Assembly: GCF_001314225.1 (NCBI RefSeq)
Contig: NZ_CP012697.1
Coordinates: 2,046,001 to 2,110,000, forward strand
Reading direction: 5' to 3'
Origin: Microbacterium sp. No. 7
GTDB taxonomy: Bacteria; Actinomycetota; Actinomycetes; Actinomycetales; Microbacteriaceae
Length of the DNA: 64,000 bases
Position numbers and translations under genes: made by a program. Shown here one piece after another: positions 22,437 through 32,419 of this stretch (positions are counted from its first letter, which is position 1; every line of letters begins with the position of its first letter). A model generated the notes under the pieces. The model made no database searches, was not told where the DNA came from, and worked only from the letters and a program-made list of their open reading frames with translations.

Positions 22437-23306
22437 ATGGCGGAGAAGTGGTCACTCGGGCGCGCGCTGCGCGGCATGTTCGTCAAGCCGACGATCGACG
22501 AGACAACCTGGGACGATCTGGAGACGGCGCTCATCACCGCCGACTTCGGCCCCGACATCACCGAGCAGATCGTCGACGACCTGCGCGAGAAGGTCGAGCG
22601 GTACCGCACGACGGACCCGCGTGACCTGCAGCGGATGCTCAAGGAGTCGCTCGAGGAGCGCTTCGCGCGCTTCGACACGACCCTGAAGCTCACCGAGCGT
22701 CCCGCGGTCGTGCTCGTCGTGGGCGTGAACGGCGTCGGCAAGACGACGACGATCGGCAAGTTCGCCAAGTTCCTGCAGCGCTACGGGCGCTCGGTCGTCG
22801 TCGGCGCCGCCGACACGTTCCGCGCCGCCGCGGTCGACCAGCTCGCGACGTGGGCCGAGCGCGGGGGAGCGCAGATCGTGCGTCCGCAGCAGGAGGGGCA
22901 GGACCCGGCCTCCGTCGCCTTCCAGACGATCGACTACGCCAAGCGCACCGGCACCGAGATCGTGCTCGTCGACACGGCCGGGCGGCTGCACACCAAGGGC
23001 GGGCTCATGGACGAGCTCACCAAGATCCGTCGTGTCATCGAGAAGCAGGCCCCGATCAGCGAGGTGCTGCTCGTGCTCGACGCCACGACGGGGCAGAACG
23101 GGGTCATGCAGGCCGAGGCGTTCCTCGAGCACGCCGGTGTGACGGGACTCGTGCTCACGAAGCTCGACGGCTCGGCCAAAGGCGGCTTCGTGCTGGCGGT
23201 GCAGGAGCGCACCGGCATCCCGGTGAAGCTGCTCGGCCAGGGCGAGGGCATCGGCGACCTGACGGGCTTCACACCGCACGTGTTCGCGGCGTCGCTCGTG
23301 GAGTAG
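22437..23306 (+). CDS. ftsY: Signal recognition particle receptor FtsY
   Basis: A 289-residue SRP GTPase. The NG domain is complete: an N-terminal four-helix N domain (about 1-85), G1 GVNGVGKTTTIGK (about 96-108), DTFRAAA, G3 DTAGRL, G4 TKLDGSAKGG, and the closing GQGEGIGDLTGF. The acidic N-terminal A domain of E. coli FtsY is missing; only about 15 residues with basic and hydrophobic character (EKWSLGRALRGMFV) precede the NG domain and may form the membrane-targeting helix. It docks SRP-ribosome complexes at SecYEG for co-translational insertion. Confidence 0.96.
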   Translation: MAEKWSLGRALRGMFVKPTIDETTWDDLETALITADFGPDITEQIVDDLREKVERYRTTDPRDLQRMLKESLEERFARFDTTLKLTERPAVVLVVGVNGVGKTTTIGKFAKFLQRYGRSVVVGAADTFRAAAVDQLATWAERGGAQIVRPQQEGQDPASVAFQTIDYAKRTGTEIVLVDTAGRLHTKGGLMDELTKIRRVIEKQAPISEVLLVLDATTGQNGVMQAEAFLEHAGVTGLVLTKLDGSAKGGFVLAVQERTGIPVKLLGQGEGIGDLTGFTPHVFAASLVE

Positions 23307-23350
23307 TCTTCGGGGTCGCGCGCGGCGGCCGGGGCTGGTTGTATGGAGGC

Positions 23351-23851
23351 ATGGCCATCGAGCACGACTACTTCGGACTGTTGGAGACGGGCCCGGACGG
23401 CTCGATCTTCTGGTCGTCGGAGGTGGACTTCGGCGACCAGCGCGTCGTCGTGGATCTGACCGCGCCCGACCAGGAGGACGTCTCGGCCCACGCCCTCGAC
23501 GTCGCCGCCTCGATGATCCTCGCCCTGGAGGGCATCGACCTGCAGGCGCGCAACGCGATGGTCTCCGAGCTCGACGATCGCACGAGCGAGGTGACCGAGT
23601 ACATCCTGCAGGCGCAGGAGCGCCACGGCGAGGAGATCACCGACTTCCTCACGGAGCTGACCGGCGACGTGCACATCGACGTCATCCAGTCGATGCAGCT
23701 CGTGAGCATGACGATCCTGGCCGACGAGCTCGGCGGCTCCGACCCGTTCGCCGTGCTGGAGTACTGCCTCGACCTGGATGACACCGACGCCGTGCTGCTG
23801 GTGAACCTGCACAGCGACGGCTCCGTGCAGTCCGTCACGAGCGCCGACTAG
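23351..23851 (+). CDS. DUF2004 domain protein
   Basis: A 166-residue acidic cytosolic protein beginning AIEHDYFGLLETGPDGSIFW, the family's conserved start. A helical middle part (ALDVAASMILALEGIDLQAR) and DVHIDVIQSMQLVSMTILAD follow. The function is unknown. It has no signal or membrane segment. GGAGG is only 1 nt from the ATG, too close to work well. The start may be read from a short leader or leaderless transcript, but the upstream TTGTAT is only a weak -10. It lies between ftsY and ruvC on the same strand. Confidence 0.75.
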   Translation: MAIEHDYFGLLETGPDGSIFWSSEVDFGDQRVVVDLTAPDQEDVSAHALDVAASMILALEGIDLQARNAMVSELDDRTSEVTEYILQAQERHGEEITDFLTELTGDVHIDVIQSMQLVSMTILADELGGSDPFAVLEYCLDLDDTDAVLLVNLHSDGSVQSVTSAD

Positions 23852-23909
23852 CGCTCTCCGACGTCGGCGGACTCGCGGCGCAATGCGCCCTGGACGCCGT
23901 CGAGCCGCG

Positions 23910-23915
23910 TAGCGT
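23910..23915 (+). promoter_or_regulatory. TAGCGT -10 box, leaderless promoter of ruvC
   Basis: TAGCGT, then gggggа-type purine spacer of 6 nt, then the GTG at 23922. The G-rich spacer is too close to the start to serve as a Shine-Dalgarno site. Confidence 0.45.
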
Positions 23916-23921
23916 GGGGGA

Positions 23922-24491
23922 GTGGCATCCGCTCTTCGCGTTCTCGGAGTCGACCCCGGCCTCACCCGCTGCGGCGTCGGGATCGTCGACGTGCGGCCCG
24001 ACCGCACGGCGCGCCTCGTGCACGTCGGCGTGCTGCGCACCCCGCCGGAGCTGGCGATCGAGCGGCGTCTCGCGCTCATCGCGGAGGGACTGCGCGCGAC
24101 CGTGGCCGAGCACCGGCCACACGTCGTCGCGGTCGAGCGCGTCTTCTCGCAGCAGAACCGCCACACGGTCATGGGCACCGCGCAGGCCAGCGGCATCGCG
24201 CTGCTGGTCGCCGCCGAGAACGGGCTGCCCGCCGCCACGCACACCCCCTCCGAGGTGAAGGCCGCGGTCACGGGCTACGGCTCGGCCGACAAGCGTCAGG
24301 TGCAGGCGATGATCGCCCGCGTGCTCCGCCTCGACACGCCTCCGCAGCCTGCGGACGCCGCCGACGCGCTCGCCCTGGCCCTCTGCCATGCGTGGCGGGG
24401 GGGCGCCCCGGGTCCCGCCGCGCCCTCCGCGGGGACGCTGACGCCCGCGCAACGCGCGTGGATGGATGCCGAACGTCTCTCCCGCCGCTGA
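23922..24491 (+). CDS. ruvC: Holliday junction endodeoxyribonuclease RuvC
   Basis: A 189-residue RNase H-fold resolvase. The acidic active-site residues appear in order: Asp in VLGVDPGLTRCG (about residue 11), Glu in VVAVERVFSQQN, and the C-terminal DAADALALALCH pair. It cuts Holliday junctions symmetrically together with RuvAB. The GTG start sits 6 nt after TAGCGT. The last 25 residues are a Pro/Ala-rich tail not needed for the fold. It is followed by ruvA and ruvB. Confidence 0.96.
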   Translation: MASALRVLGVDPGLTRCGVGIVDVRPDRTARLVHVGVLRTPPELAIERRLALIAEGLRATVAEHRPHVVAVERVFSQQNRHTVMGTAQASGIALLVAAENGLPAATHTPSEVKAAVTGYGSADKRQVQAMIARVLRLDTPPQPADAADALALALCHAWRGGAPGPAAPSAGTLTPAQRAWMDAERLSRR

Positions 24492-24541
24492 TCCGCCGCC
24501 CGCCGCGGCGTGTCGGTCGAACAAACATCCGAATCGAATCC

Positions 24542-24547
24542 TAGGCT
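24542..24547 (+). promoter_or_regulatory. TAGGCT -10 box, leaderless promoter of ruvA
   Basis: TAGGCT, then atcgac, then the ruvA ATG at 24554. It lies in a locally AT-rich patch (24520-24550). ruvAB can therefore be transcribed independently of ruvC; a damage-inducible control is possible, but I see no clear SOS box. Confidence 0.5.
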
Positions 24548-24553
24548 ATCGAC

Positions 24554-25171
24554 ATGATCTCCTCTCTGCGCGGCGTCGTGCTCCTCATCGACGCCGACCT
24601 GCTGGTCGTCGACGTCGGGGGAGTCGGCTTCTCGGTCGCGGTCTCGCCGCAGCTCGCGCGCGCGTCGCACGTCGGCGACGAGATCACGCTGCACACGAGC
24701 CTCATCGTGCGCGACGACGCGTTCTCGCTCTTCGGGTTCCCGGACCGCGAGGAGCTCACGGTCTTCACCCAGCTGCTCGGCGTCTCGGGCGTCGGCCCCA
24801 AATCGGCGATGGGGGTGCTGTCGTCGCTCACGGTCGACCAGATCGCCGACGCCGTCGCCGCCGAGGACGACGCCCCGTTCCGCCGGGTCTCCGGCATCGG
24901 CCCGAAGACCGCGAAGCTCATCGTCGTGCAGCTCGCGGGCAAGATCGACCTGGCGCGCGCGCGGCCGGCGGGCCCGGCATCCGCCCCCGCCGCGGGCGTC
25001 GCCGCCCAGGTGGTGTCGGCGCTCGTGTCGCTCGGCTGGAACCAGCGGGTCGCCGACGAGGTCGTCACGGATGTCACGGGCGCCTCCGACGCGCCCGACA
25101 GCGTGCCCGCCCTGCTGAAGCTCGCCCTCGCGCAGCTCGGCCCCGCACGTGCGGAGAAGACCGGTGCCTGA
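24554..25171 (+). CDS. ruvA: Holliday junction DNA helicase subunit RuvA
   Basis: A 205-residue protein with an N-terminal OB domain ([20 protein letters not shown]), a central helix-hairpin-helix pair ([38 protein letters not shown]) and a C-terminal RuvB-binding three-helix domain ([19 protein letters not shown]). It tetramerises on the four-way junction and recruits RuvB. Its stop overlaps the preferred ruvB GTG region by 8 bp, so the two are translationally coupled. Confidence 0.96.
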   Translation: MISSLRGVVLLIDADLLVVDVGGVGFSVAVSPQLARASHVGDEITLHTSLIVRDDAFSLFGFPDREELTVFTQLLGVSGVGPKSAMGVLSSLTVDQIADAVAAEDDAPFRRVSGIGPKTAKLIVVQLAGKIDLARARPAGPASAPAAGVAAQVVSALVSLGWNQRVADEVVTDVTGASDAPDSVPALLKLALAQLGPARAEKTGA

Positions 25172-26198
25172 TCCGCGCGATCCCGGCCTCGCCGAGGACG
25201 AGACCGAGCTCGCCGTCGAGGGCGCGCTGCGTCCCGGCTCGCTCGGCGAGTTCGTCGGGCAGCACAAGGTGCGCGGACAGCTGCAGCTGCTGCTCGACGC
25301 GGCCCGCATCCAGCAGCGTCCGCCCGACCACATCCTGCTGTCGGGCCCTCCGGGCCTCGGCAAGACGACGCTCGCGATGATCGTCGCGCACGAGAGCGAG
25401 CGCCCCCTCCGTCTGTCGAGCGGCCCGGCGATCCAGCACGCGGGCGACCTCGCCGCCCTCCTGTCGAGCCTCGTGCCCGGCGAGGTGCTGTTCATCGACG
25501 AGATCCATCGCATGGCGCGGTCGGCCGAGGAGATGCTCTACCTCGCGATGGAGGACTTCCGCATCGACATCATGGTGGGCAAGGGCGCCGGCGCGACGAG
25601 CATCCCGCTCGACCTGGCTCCGTTCACGCTCGTGGGCGCGACGACGCGCGCGGGCCTGCTGCCGAACCCGCTGCGCGACCGCTTCGGCTTCACGGCGCAC
25701 CTGGAGTACTACGAGCCGGCGGAGCTCGAGCAGGTCATCGAGCGCTCCGCGCTCGTGATCGGCGTCGACCTGCGACCCGAGTCGCGCGCCGAGATCGCGC
25801 GCCGGTCGCGCGGCACGCCGCGCATCGCCAACAGGCTGCTGCGCCGCGTGCGCGACTACTCCGTCGTGCACGGCAGCCCGCGGGGCGGCGCGGTCCCGAC
25901 GGGATCGGTGTCGGCGGCGCTCGACCTCTACGACGTCGACGAGATCGGGCTCGACCGTCTCGACCGCGCCGTGCTCGACGCGCTCGTGCGCCGGTTCCGC
26001 GGCGGCCCCGTGGGTCTCAGCACGCTGGCCGTGACGGTCGGGGAGGAGGGCGAGACGATCGAGTCGGTCGTGGAGCCCTACCTCGTGCGCATCGGACTGA
26101 TGGGACGCACGCCCCGCGGCCGCATCGCGACGCCGGAGGCCTACGCGCATCTCCGTGTTCCGCATGCCGAGCAGGCCCTGAGACTCGATGACCTATAA
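25164..26198 (+). CDS. ruvB: Holliday junction branch-migration ATPase RuvB
   Basis: A 344-residue AAA+ motor. It has Walker [13 protein letters not shown], Walker [10 protein letters not shown], sensor 1 LVGATTRAG, the arginine finger LRDRFG and a C-terminal winged helix ([20 protein letters not shown]). Two GTG starts are possible, at 25149 and 25164. I prefer 25164 because GGAGA lies about 8 nt upstream. The stop TAA is part of a TATAAT box that belongs to the next transcript (yajC). Confidence 0.95.
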   Translation: MPDPRDPGLAEDETELAVEGALRPGSLGEFVGQHKVRGQLQLLLDAARIQQRPPDHILLSGPPGLGKTTLAMIVAHESERPLRLSSGPAIQHAGDLAALLSSLVPGEVLFIDEIHRMARSAEEMLYLAMEDFRIDIMVGKGAGATSIPLDLAPFTLVGATTRAGLLPNPLRDRFGFTAHLEYYEPAELEQVIERSALVIGVDLRPESRAEIARRSRGTPRIANRLLRRVRDYSVVHGSPRGGAVPTGSVSAALDLYDVDEIGLDRLDRAVLDALVRRFRGGPVGLSTLAVTVGEEGETIESVVEPYLVRIGLMGRTPRGRIATPEAYAHLRVPHAEQALRLDDL

Positions 26199-26199
26199 T
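26194..26199 (+). promoter_or_regulatory. TATAAT -10 box for the yajC-secDF transcript
   Basis: A perfect TATAAT overlaps the ruvB stop codon. The expected start gives a 5' leader of about 68 nt before yajC. No good -35 is visible at 17-18 nt. Confidence 0.4.
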
Positions 26200-26273
26200 C
26201 GCTGGAGGCTTTCGCCGTCCTTCCTCTTCCCGCGCCGCTGCGCCGTGCCCACCGTGAAAGGTGACCCGACTCT

Positions 26274-26681
26274 ATGATCTTCGCTACGACGCCAGCCACC
26301 GAGCAGCAGCCCGGATTCGGCGCGATGGACCTCCTCTTCCCCCTCGTGCTCGTCGCGTTGATCGTCTTCATGTTCTGGAGCTCGCGGCGCCGCACGAAGC
26401 GCATGAAGGAGGAGCAGGAGGCGAAGGCGCGGCAGATGCTGCCCGGCGTCGAGGTGCTGCTGCAGGGCGGGCTGTACGGAACCCTCGTCGAGTTCGACGG
26501 CGAGGACCTCTCGCGTCCCGCGGTCGTGGAGCTCGCCCCCGGCGTGCAGATCAAGGTGCACAGCCAGGGCATCCTCCGCGTCGTCGAGCCCGAGGGCACC
26601 GACGTCCCCGGCGACGACCTCATCGACGACGCCACGCCGGACGACGTGACGCCCGACGGCGACGACAAGCCCAAGGCCTGA
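26274..26681 (+). CDS. yajC: Preprotein translocase auxiliary subunit YajC
   Basis: A 135-residue membrane protein. One N-terminal transmembrane helix (LLFPLVLVALIVFMFWSS) is followed by a basic stop (RRRTKR) and the small YajC cytosolic domain (LLPGVEVLLQGGLYGTLVEF). The C-terminal 35 residues are strongly acidic (runs of Asp), an actinobacterial extension. It associates with SecDF and SecYEG. It is encoded just upstream of secD, forming the usual yajC-secD-secF unit. Confidence 0.92.
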   Translation: MIFATTPATEQQPGFGAMDLLFPLVLVALIVFMFWSSRRRTKRMKEEQEAKARQMLPGVEVLLQGGLYGTLVEFDGEDLSRPAVVELAPGVQIKVHSQGILRVVEPEGTDVPGDDLIDDATPDDVTPDGDDKPKA

Positions 26682-26715
26682 TCCCCCCTCACTTTCCCGG
26701 AAAGCTGCCCGCACC

Positions 26716-28431
26716 GTGGCCACACCAACACCCGTTCGCCATGCCTGGCGCGCGCTGACAGCGCTGCTGGCGATCATCGCCGTGCTCTTCGGCATCAACG
26801 CCCTCGGCGTGCACGTCTTCGAGCGCAGCTCCTGGGTCCCCGAGCTCGCGCTCGACCTGCAGGGCGGCACGCAGATCGTCCTCGAGGCGCAGACGCCCGA
26901 CGGCGCCAACCCCTCGGCGGAGCAGCTCGACCAGGCCGCCTCGATCATCCGCCAGCGCGTCGACGCCTCCGGCGTGAGCGAGCCGCACATCACGACGCAG
27001 GCGGGCAACCAGATCGTCGTGCAGATCCCGGGCCAGGCCGACGAGGACACGCGCAACCGCATCGAGGCGGCGGCGCAGCTCCAGCTGCGCGCGGTGATCT
27101 TCACGGGTGCGCCGGCCACGTCGTTCGTGGGCGAGGACGGGGTCGAGACGCCGTATCCGTCCCCCGACCCCACGCTCAACGCCACCCCCACGGCGGAGCC
27201 GACGGACGGATCCGATCCCGCGTGGATCACCGACGCGCTGTACGCGCAGTTCCTCGCGCACGACTGCGCGGATCCGGCCAACGACCCCGCGAGCGCTCCC
27301 GTCGATCAGCCGCTCATCACGTGCGACCGGGAGGGCGGGGCGAAGTACATCCTCGGGCCCGTCGAGCTCGACGGGTCGTCGATCGCCGACGCGACGAACG
27401 GCGTCAACCCGCAGAACGGGCAGTGGTCGGTCAACATCCGCTTCGACGAGTCCGGCACGGAGGCCTTCGGCGCCGTCAGCCAGCGCGTGTTCGGCCTGGA
27501 GAGCCCCCGCAACCAGTTCGCGTTCGTGCTCGACGGCTCCGTGCTCACGGCCCCGCGGATGAACTCCGTCATCCTCGACGGCCGTCCGCAGATCACCGGC
27601 AACTTCGACCAGGAGTCGTCGAAGACGCTCGCCGACCAGCTGAAGTACGGCGCGCTGCCGATCAGCTTCGAGGTGCAGAGCTCCAGCTCGATCTCCGCGA
27701 CGCTCGGCTCGCAGCAGCTGCAGATCGGCCTCGTGGCGGGCCTCATCGGCCTCGCGCTCGTCGCGCTGTACTCGCTCATCGTCTATCGCGCGCTCGGCTT
27801 CGTCATCATCGCCTCGCTCGCCGTGATGGGCGTGCTCACGTATCTCACGCTGTGCATCCTGGCGTGGCGCATGGGATTCCGGCTCTCGCTCGCCGGCGTC
27901 GCGGGCCTGATCGTCACGATCGGGTTCACGGCCGACTCGTTCATCGTGTACTTCGAGCGCATCCGCGACGAGCTGCGCGACGGCAAGTCGATCACGAGCG
28001 CGGTCGAGGACGGATGGGCGCGCGCGAAGCGCACGATCTACATCTCGAAGTCGATCAACATCCTCGCCGCGGTCGTGCTGTACATCCTCGCCGACGCGAC
28101 GGTGAAGGGCTTCGCCTTCACGCTGGGCCTGACGACGTTCATCGACATCCTCATCTTCATCCTGTTCACGCACCCCGTGATGCAGCTCGCGGCGCGCTCG
28201 CGCTTCTTCGGATCCGGGCATCCGCTGTCGGGCATGGATCCCACCGCGCTCGGCGCCGTCTATCGCGGGCGCGCCCAGTTCCGCGCCCCCGTCACCGCCG
28301 GCGGCGGGACCGCCGCCGAACGGCGCGCGTCGCGCTCGCGCGGCGAGGCCGTCAAGCGGCAGACGATCGCGGAACGGAAGCAGGCCGAGCTCGAGGCCGG
28401 GATCGGCGCGGGCAAGGGAGAGGATCGCTGA
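26716..28431 (+). CDS. secD: Protein-export membrane protein SecD
   Basis: A 571-residue RND-type Sec accessory protein. It has an N-terminal helix (LLAIIAVLFGINALGVHVF), the P1 head domain opening with LALDLQGGTQIVLEA, a long Pro/Thr/Asp-rich insert (about residues 137-180), then the conserved SVNIRFDESGTEAFG and FAFVLDGSVLTAPRM. Five C-terminal helices follow, with GLIVTIGFTADSFIVYFERI carrying the proton-relay Asp. It uses the proton gradient to pull secreted proteins out of SecYEG. GTG start; the stop overlaps the secF ATG (TGATG). Confidence 0.95.
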   Translation: MATPTPVRHAWRALTALLAIIAVLFGINALGVHVFERSSWVPELALDLQGGTQIVLEAQTPDGANPSAEQLDQAASIIRQRVDASGVSEPHITTQAGNQIVVQIPGQADEDTRNRIEAAAQLQLRAVIFTGAPATSFVGEDGVETPYPSPDPTLNATPTAEPTDGSDPAWITDALYAQFLAHDCADPANDPASAPVDQPLITCDREGGAKYILGPVELDGSSIADATNGVNPQNGQWSVNIRFDESGTEAFGAVSQRVFGLESPRNQFAFVLDGSVLTAPRMNSVILDGRPQITGNFDQESSKTLADQLKYGALPISFEVQSSSSISATLGSQQLQIGLVAGLIGLALVALYSLIVYRALGFVIIASLAVMGVLTYLTLCILAWRMGFRLSLAGVAGLIVTIGFTADSFIVYFERIRDELRDGKSITSAVEDGWARAKRTIYISKSINILAAVVLYILADATVKGFAFTLGLTTFIDILIFILFTHPVMQLAARSRFFGSGHPLSGMDPTALGAVYRGRAQFRAPVTAGGGTAAERRASRSRGEAVKRQTIAERKQAELEAGIGAGKGEDR

Positions 28432-29414
28432 TGCGCACCATGACGCAGGTCGGCAACGACCTCTACACCGGCAAGACCTCGTTCCCGTTCGTCGCCCGGC
28501 GGCGGCTGTGGTTCATCATCGCCGCGCTGCTCGTGATCGGCTCCGCGCTCGTGCTCGTCGTCAAGCCGCCGCAGTTCTCGATCGAGTTCACCGGCGGATC
28601 GCAGTTCACCGTCAACAACGTGCAGTCGACGGACCAGCTGCTCGCGAGCGACGCCGTCCGGTCGGTCGTCTCCGACGCGACGGCGCACGTCACGACCGTC
28701 GGCGAGGACGCGATCCGCGTGCAGACGAACCAGATGACGGATGCCGAGACGCGCGCCGTCACGGCCGCGCTGGCCGAGGCGTACGGCGTCTCGACCGACG
28801 AGGTCAGCTCGTCGTTCATCGGCCCGGCCTGGGGGCAGGACGTCACGCGGCAGTCGCTGTGGGGCCTCGCGATCTTCCTCGCGCTGACCTTCATCGTGCT
28901 CGCGATCTACTTCCGCACCTGGAAGATGTCGGTCGCCGCGATCATCGGCCTGCTCGACGTGCTGATCATCACGGTCGGCATCTACGCGCTCTGCGGGTTC
29001 GAGATCTCGCCCGCCGCCGTGATCGGCTTCCTCACGATCCTCTCCTACTCGCTGTACGACACCACGGTCGTGTTCGACAAGATCCGGGAGACGACGAGCG
29101 AGGAGGGGACGTCGCGGCTGTTCGGCGAGTCGGTCAACCTCGGCGTCAACCAGACGCTCGTCCGCTCGATCAACACGACGGTCGTCGCGGCCATCCCGAC
29201 CGGCGCGATCCTGTTCATCGGCGCGCTCTGGCTCGGCGCGCAGACGCTCACCGACATCTCGCTGTCGATCTTCGTCGGCACGATCGTCGCGGCGTACTCG
29301 ACCCTCTTCGTCGCCGCCCCGCTGTTCTCCCTCATGCGCGAGGGCGAGCCGGAGATCCGCGCGCACGACGCCCGCATCCTCGCGGCCCGGGCCAAGGAGG
29401 CGGGCGACGTCTGA
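28431..29414 (+). CDS. secF: Protein-export membrane protein SecF
   Basis: A 327-residue partner of SecD. It has a cytosolic N-terminus (GNDLYTGKTSFPFVARRR), helix 1, the periplasmic head (PQFSIEFTGGSQFTV), then five helices with the SecF signature LTILSYSLYDTTVVFDKIRE and the conserved SVNLGVNQTLVRSINTTVV loop. It forms the SecDF proton-driven complex with SecD. It starts on the A of the secD TGA, so the two are made in equal amounts. It ends 55 bp before rel. Confidence 0.95.
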   Translation: MRTMTQVGNDLYTGKTSFPFVARRRLWFIIAALLVIGSALVLVVKPPQFSIEFTGGSQFTVNNVQSTDQLLASDAVRSVVSDATAHVTTVGEDAIRVQTNQMTDAETRAVTAALAEAYGVSTDEVSSSFIGPAWGQDVTRQSLWGLAIFLALTFIVLAIYFRTWKMSVAAIIGLLDVLIITVGIYALCGFEISPAAVIGFLTILSYSLYDTTVVFDKIRETTSEEGTSRLFGESVNLGVNQTLVRSINTTVVAAIPTGAILFIGALWLGAQTLTDISLSIFVGTIVAAYSTLFVAAPLFSLMREGEPEIRAHDARILAARAKEAGDV

Positions 29415-29433
29415 GCGACCCCTCCGGCGGGCA

Positions 29434-29439
29434 TAGGAT
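29434..29439 (+). promoter_or_regulatory. TAGGAT -10 box upstream of rel
   Basis: TAGGAT in the secF-rel gap, about 30 nt before the rel ATG, leaves a short leader with GGAGG (29458-29462). It suggests rel has its own promoter besides read-through from secDF. Confidence 0.4.
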
Positions 29440-29469
29440 GAGGGCGTTGCACAGTGTGGAGGTGAGGGC

Positions 29470-31737
29470 ATGGCCGATACGGTGACCCCGCCCGCCTCCG
29501 GCTCGCCGCAGTCGCCGAGCCTGCGCCGCCTGGTGCCGCGGATCTTCTCGCGCGCGGCCTCGCGCGACGGCGTCGACCAGCTGATCCGCACCGTGCGCAC
29601 GCATCACCCCAAGGGCGATCTCGCGATCATCGAGCAGGCCTATTCGGTCGCCGCCGCCGCGCACGCGTCGCAGAAGCGCCAGAGCGGCGAGCCCTACATC
29701 ACGCACCCGCTCGCCGTCGCCGAGATCCTCGCGGATCTGGGCCTCGGCCCGCGGGCCGTCGCGGCGGCGCTGCTGCACGACACGGTCGAGGACACCGATT
29801 ACAGCCTCGAGCAGCTGACGCACGACTTCGGCGACGAGGTGGCGATGCTCGTCGACGGCGTCACCAAGCTCGACAAGGTCACCTACGGCGACGCGACGCA
29901 GGCCGAGACCGTGCGCAAGATGATCGTCGCGATGTCGAAGGACATCCGCGTTCTGCTCATCAAGCTCTCCGACCGCCTGCACAACGCGCGCACCTGGGGG
30001 TTCGTGCCGCCCGAGAAGGCCGCGAAGAAGGCCACCGAGACGCTGGAGATCTACGCCCCGCTGGCCAACAGGCTCGGCATCCAGGCGATCAAGAACGAGC
30101 TCGAGGACCTCTCGTTCGCCGTGCTGCACCCCAAGCTCTACGCCGAGATCGACAGCCTCGTCAAGCAGCGCACACCGCAGCGCGAGCAGTACGTGCACAC
30201 GGTGATCGACGCCGTCGAGGACGATCTGCGCGAGCTGCGCATCCGCGGCCGCGTCATGGGCCGCCCGAAGCAGCTGTACTCGGTGTACCAGAAGATGGTC
30301 GTGCGCGGTCGCGAGTTCGACGACATCTACGACCTCATCGGCATCCGCGTGATCGTCGGCACCGTGCGGGACTGCTACGCGGTGCTCGGGGCGATCCACG
30401 CGCGCTGGACGCCGCTGCCGGGCCGGTTCAAGGACTACATCGCGACGCCGAAGTTCAACCTCTACCAGTCGCTGCACACGACCGTGATCGGTCCCGGCGG
30501 ACGCACCGTCGAGATCCAGATCCGCACGCACGAGATGCACCACCAGGCCGAGTACGGCGTCGCGGCGCACTGGAAATACAAGGAGCAGGCCAACGGCGGC
30601 AAGGGCAGCACGTCCTCGGTCGACGCGGACATGGCCTGGCTCGCGCACATCTCCGACTGGCAGGCCGAGACGGCGGACCCGGGCGAGTTCCTCGACTCGC
30701 TGCGCTTCGAGATCGGCGCCAAGGAGGTCTACGTCTTCACGCCCAAGGGCCGCGTGATCGGGCTGCCCGCGGGCGCGACGCCCGTCGACTTCGCCTACGC
30801 CGTGCACACCGAGGTCGGTCACCGCACGATGGGCGCGAAGGTCAACGGCCGGCTCGTGCCGCTGGAGTCCGAGCTGCACTCGGGCGACGTCGTCGAGGTG
30901 TTCACCTCGAAGAACCCCGACGCGGGCCCGAGCCAGGACTGGCTGGGCTTCGTCAGGAGCACGCGTGCGCGCAGCAAGATCCGCGGCTGGTTCACGAAAG
31001 AGCGGCGCGACGAGGCGATCGAGCAGGGCAAGGATGCCATCGCACGCGCGATGCGACGTCAGAACCTGCCGCTGCAGCGGCTCATGCAGCAGGAGTCGAT
31101 CGCCGAGGTCGCCCGCCAGCTGCGCTACGAGGACGTCACGGCCCTGTACGCCGCGGTCGGTGAAGGGCACGTCTCGACGCAGTCGGTGATCGAGAAGGTC
31201 GCCGCGATCGTCGCCGCGCAGGAGGACACCGCGACGGGCCCGATCGACCTGCCGCGCGTGGGTCGCTCGAAGGCGCCGCGCGGGGGAGACTCCGGCGTGC
31301 TCGTGCGAGGCGCGCCCGACATCCTGGTCAAGCTCGCGAAGTGCTGCACGCCCGTTCCCGGCGACGAGATCCTCGGCTTCGTCACCCGGGGCAGCGGCGT
31401 CTCGGTGCACCGCTCCGACTGCACGAACGTCGCCGCGCTGCGCGCCAACCCCGAGCGTCTCATCGACGTGACGTGGGCGCCGACGTCGAAGAGCGTCTTC
31501 CTGGTGCAGATCCAGGTCGAGGCGCTCGACCGCTCGGGCCTGCTCAGCGACGTCACGCGCGTGCTCAGCGAGCACCACGTGAACATCCTGTCGGCCACGG
31601 TGCAGACGACCGACGACAGGCTCGCGCTGAGCCGCTTCGTCTTCGAGATGGGCGACACCGTGCACCTCGACCGCGTGCTCAACGCCGTGCGGCGCATCGA
31701 CGCCGTGTACGACGTCTACCGCGTCACGACCTCGTGA
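29470..31737 (+). CDS. rel: Bifunctional (p)ppGpp synthetase/hydrolase Rel
   Basis: A 755-residue RelA/SpoT homologue. The hydrolase HD domain is intact ([12 protein letters not shown], about residues 103-114; [13 protein letters not shown]). The synthetase domain keeps [23 protein letters not shown] and [18 protein letters not shown]. Then come TGS ([20 protein letters not shown]), the helical and zinc-finger region ([17 protein letters not shown]) and a C-terminal ACT domain ([20 protein letters not shown]). It makes and degrades the alarmone in response to stalled ribosomes. The 3' end overlaps the convergent AbiEi-like gene by 14 bp. Confidence 0.96.
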   Translation: MADTVTPPASGSPQSPSLRRLVPRIFSRAASRDGVDQLIRTVRTHHPKGDLAIIEQAYSVAAAAHASQKRQSGEPYITHPLAVAEILADLGLGPRAVAAALLHDTVEDTDYSLEQLTHDFGDEVAMLVDGVTKLDKVTYGDATQAETVRKMIVAMSKDIRVLLIKLSDRLHNARTWGFVPPEKAAKKATETLEIYAPLANRLGIQAIKNELEDLSFAVLHPKLYAEIDSLVKQRTPQREQYVHTVIDAVEDDLRELRIRGRVMGRPKQLYSVYQKMVVRGREFDDIYDLIGIRVIVGTVRDCYAVLGAIHARWTPLPGRFKDYIATPKFNLYQSLHTTVIGPGGRTVEIQIRTHEMHHQAEYGVAAHWKYKEQANGGKGSTSSVDADMAWLAHISDWQAETADPGEFLDSLRFEIGAKEVYVFTPKGRVIGLPAGATPVDFAYAVHTEVGHRTMGAKVNGRLVPLESELHSGDVVEVFTSKNPDAGPSQDWLGFVRSTRARSKIRGWFTKERRDEAIEQGKDAIARAMRRQNLPLQRLMQQESIAEVARQLRYEDVTALYAAVGEGHVSTQSVIEKVAAIVAAQEDTATGPIDLPRVGRSKAPRGGDSGVLVRGAPDILVKLAKCCTPVPGDEILGFVTRGSGVSVHRSDCTNVAALRANPERLIDVTWAPTSKSVFLVQIQVEALDRSGLLSDVTRVLSEHHVNILSATVQTTDDRLALSRFVFEMGDTVHLDRVLNAVRRIDAVYDVYRVTTS

Positions 31738-32293
31738 GGGCCGCGACCTCCTGAGCGCGGCGGCGCAGGTGCGCCAGCGCCGCGCGCTTGTGGTGCACGG
31801 GCGGGGCGGCGGCGAGCCATCGGGCCGTGCGGTCGACGAGGCCGGGCCGCCAGGCGATCATCGCGGCGATCGTCGCCTCCGCGTCGGACATGCCGGCGCA
31901 GCGGTCGCGCACCAGATCGGCGAGCGTGCGCTCGGGCGTGCTCACCAGCATGCCGCCGACCTCGCACATGTGCGCGAGCGGAAGGCGCTGGTCGGAGTAG
32001 TCGATCCGCGCATCGACGATGCGGTGCACGCGGGTGTCCGACGCCCGCTGCAGCGTCAGCCGCACCGGGAGGTCGGCGAGGGCGCCGTGCACCCACGCCG
32101 CGGTCGCGCGCGTCGCCGCGAGCTGCGACGGCACGACGCCGCGCAGCGAGCGCCCGCGCAGATCGGCCGTCTCGACGGCGTCGGTGGGCATGAAGGCCTC
32201 GCCGATCTCCGTGAGGTCGCCGTCGATGCGCGCGGCCGTCAGCTCGGCCGGCGAGAACCGGTCACCGGGACGGTAGAGGTAGAGCGAGCCCAT
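31724..32293 (-). CDS. AbiEi-antitoxin-like protein without a toxin partner
   Basis: A 189-residue protein with an organisation like AbiEi-family proteins. The N-terminal segment resembles a winged helix ([37 protein letters not shown]), then [20 protein letters not shown], and a C-terminal part with [14 protein letters not shown]. No AbiEii nucleotidyltransferase toxin gene is next to it, so it is more likely a solitary regulator. ATG 32293 fits the family start; an in-frame ATG at 32344 adds unlikely residues. It converges with rel and overlaps its last 14 bp, so the two mRNAs are antisense at their ends. Confidence 0.55.
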   Translation of the reverse strand: MGSLYLYRPGDRFSPAELTAARIDGDLTEIGEAFMPTDAVETADLRGRSLRGVVPSQLAATRATAAWVHGALADLPVRLTLQRASDTRVHRIVDARIDYSDQRLPLAHMCEVGGMLVSTPERTLADLVRDRCAGMSDAEATIAAMIAWRPGLVDRTARWLAAAPPVHHKRAALAHLRRRAQEVAALTRS

Positions 32294-32419
32294 ACCGGCA
32301 TGATCGCGCAGTGGCGGCGGTCCGCACGGCCAGGAGCCGTCCATCTGTGGACAACATCGCGATCGCGCGCGATGGGGACGAGGAGTGCCCTCGCCCCGGG
32401 TCTCGCCCGCGTGCGACGA

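Noticed and set aside
14995..22455. A continuous minus-strand open frame of about 2,486 codons that runs through the nucleotidase gene and antisense to the whole smc gene.
   Set aside because: Only the part up to 18663 has a signal peptide start, domains and a ribosome binding site. The rest is the antisense of smc, and long antisense frames are expected in GC-rich coding DNA.
24500..24553. An SOS/LexA box before ruvA in the AT-rich patch (GAACAAAC region, 24517-24525).
   Set aside because: The actinobacterial LexA consensus needs an inverted GAAC-N4-GTTC-type pair; the second half is absent.
31724..32293. A type IV toxin-antitoxin system.
   Set aside because: Only the AbiEi-like part is visible; neighbours are rel and a DUF349 gene, so there is no AbiEii toxin.
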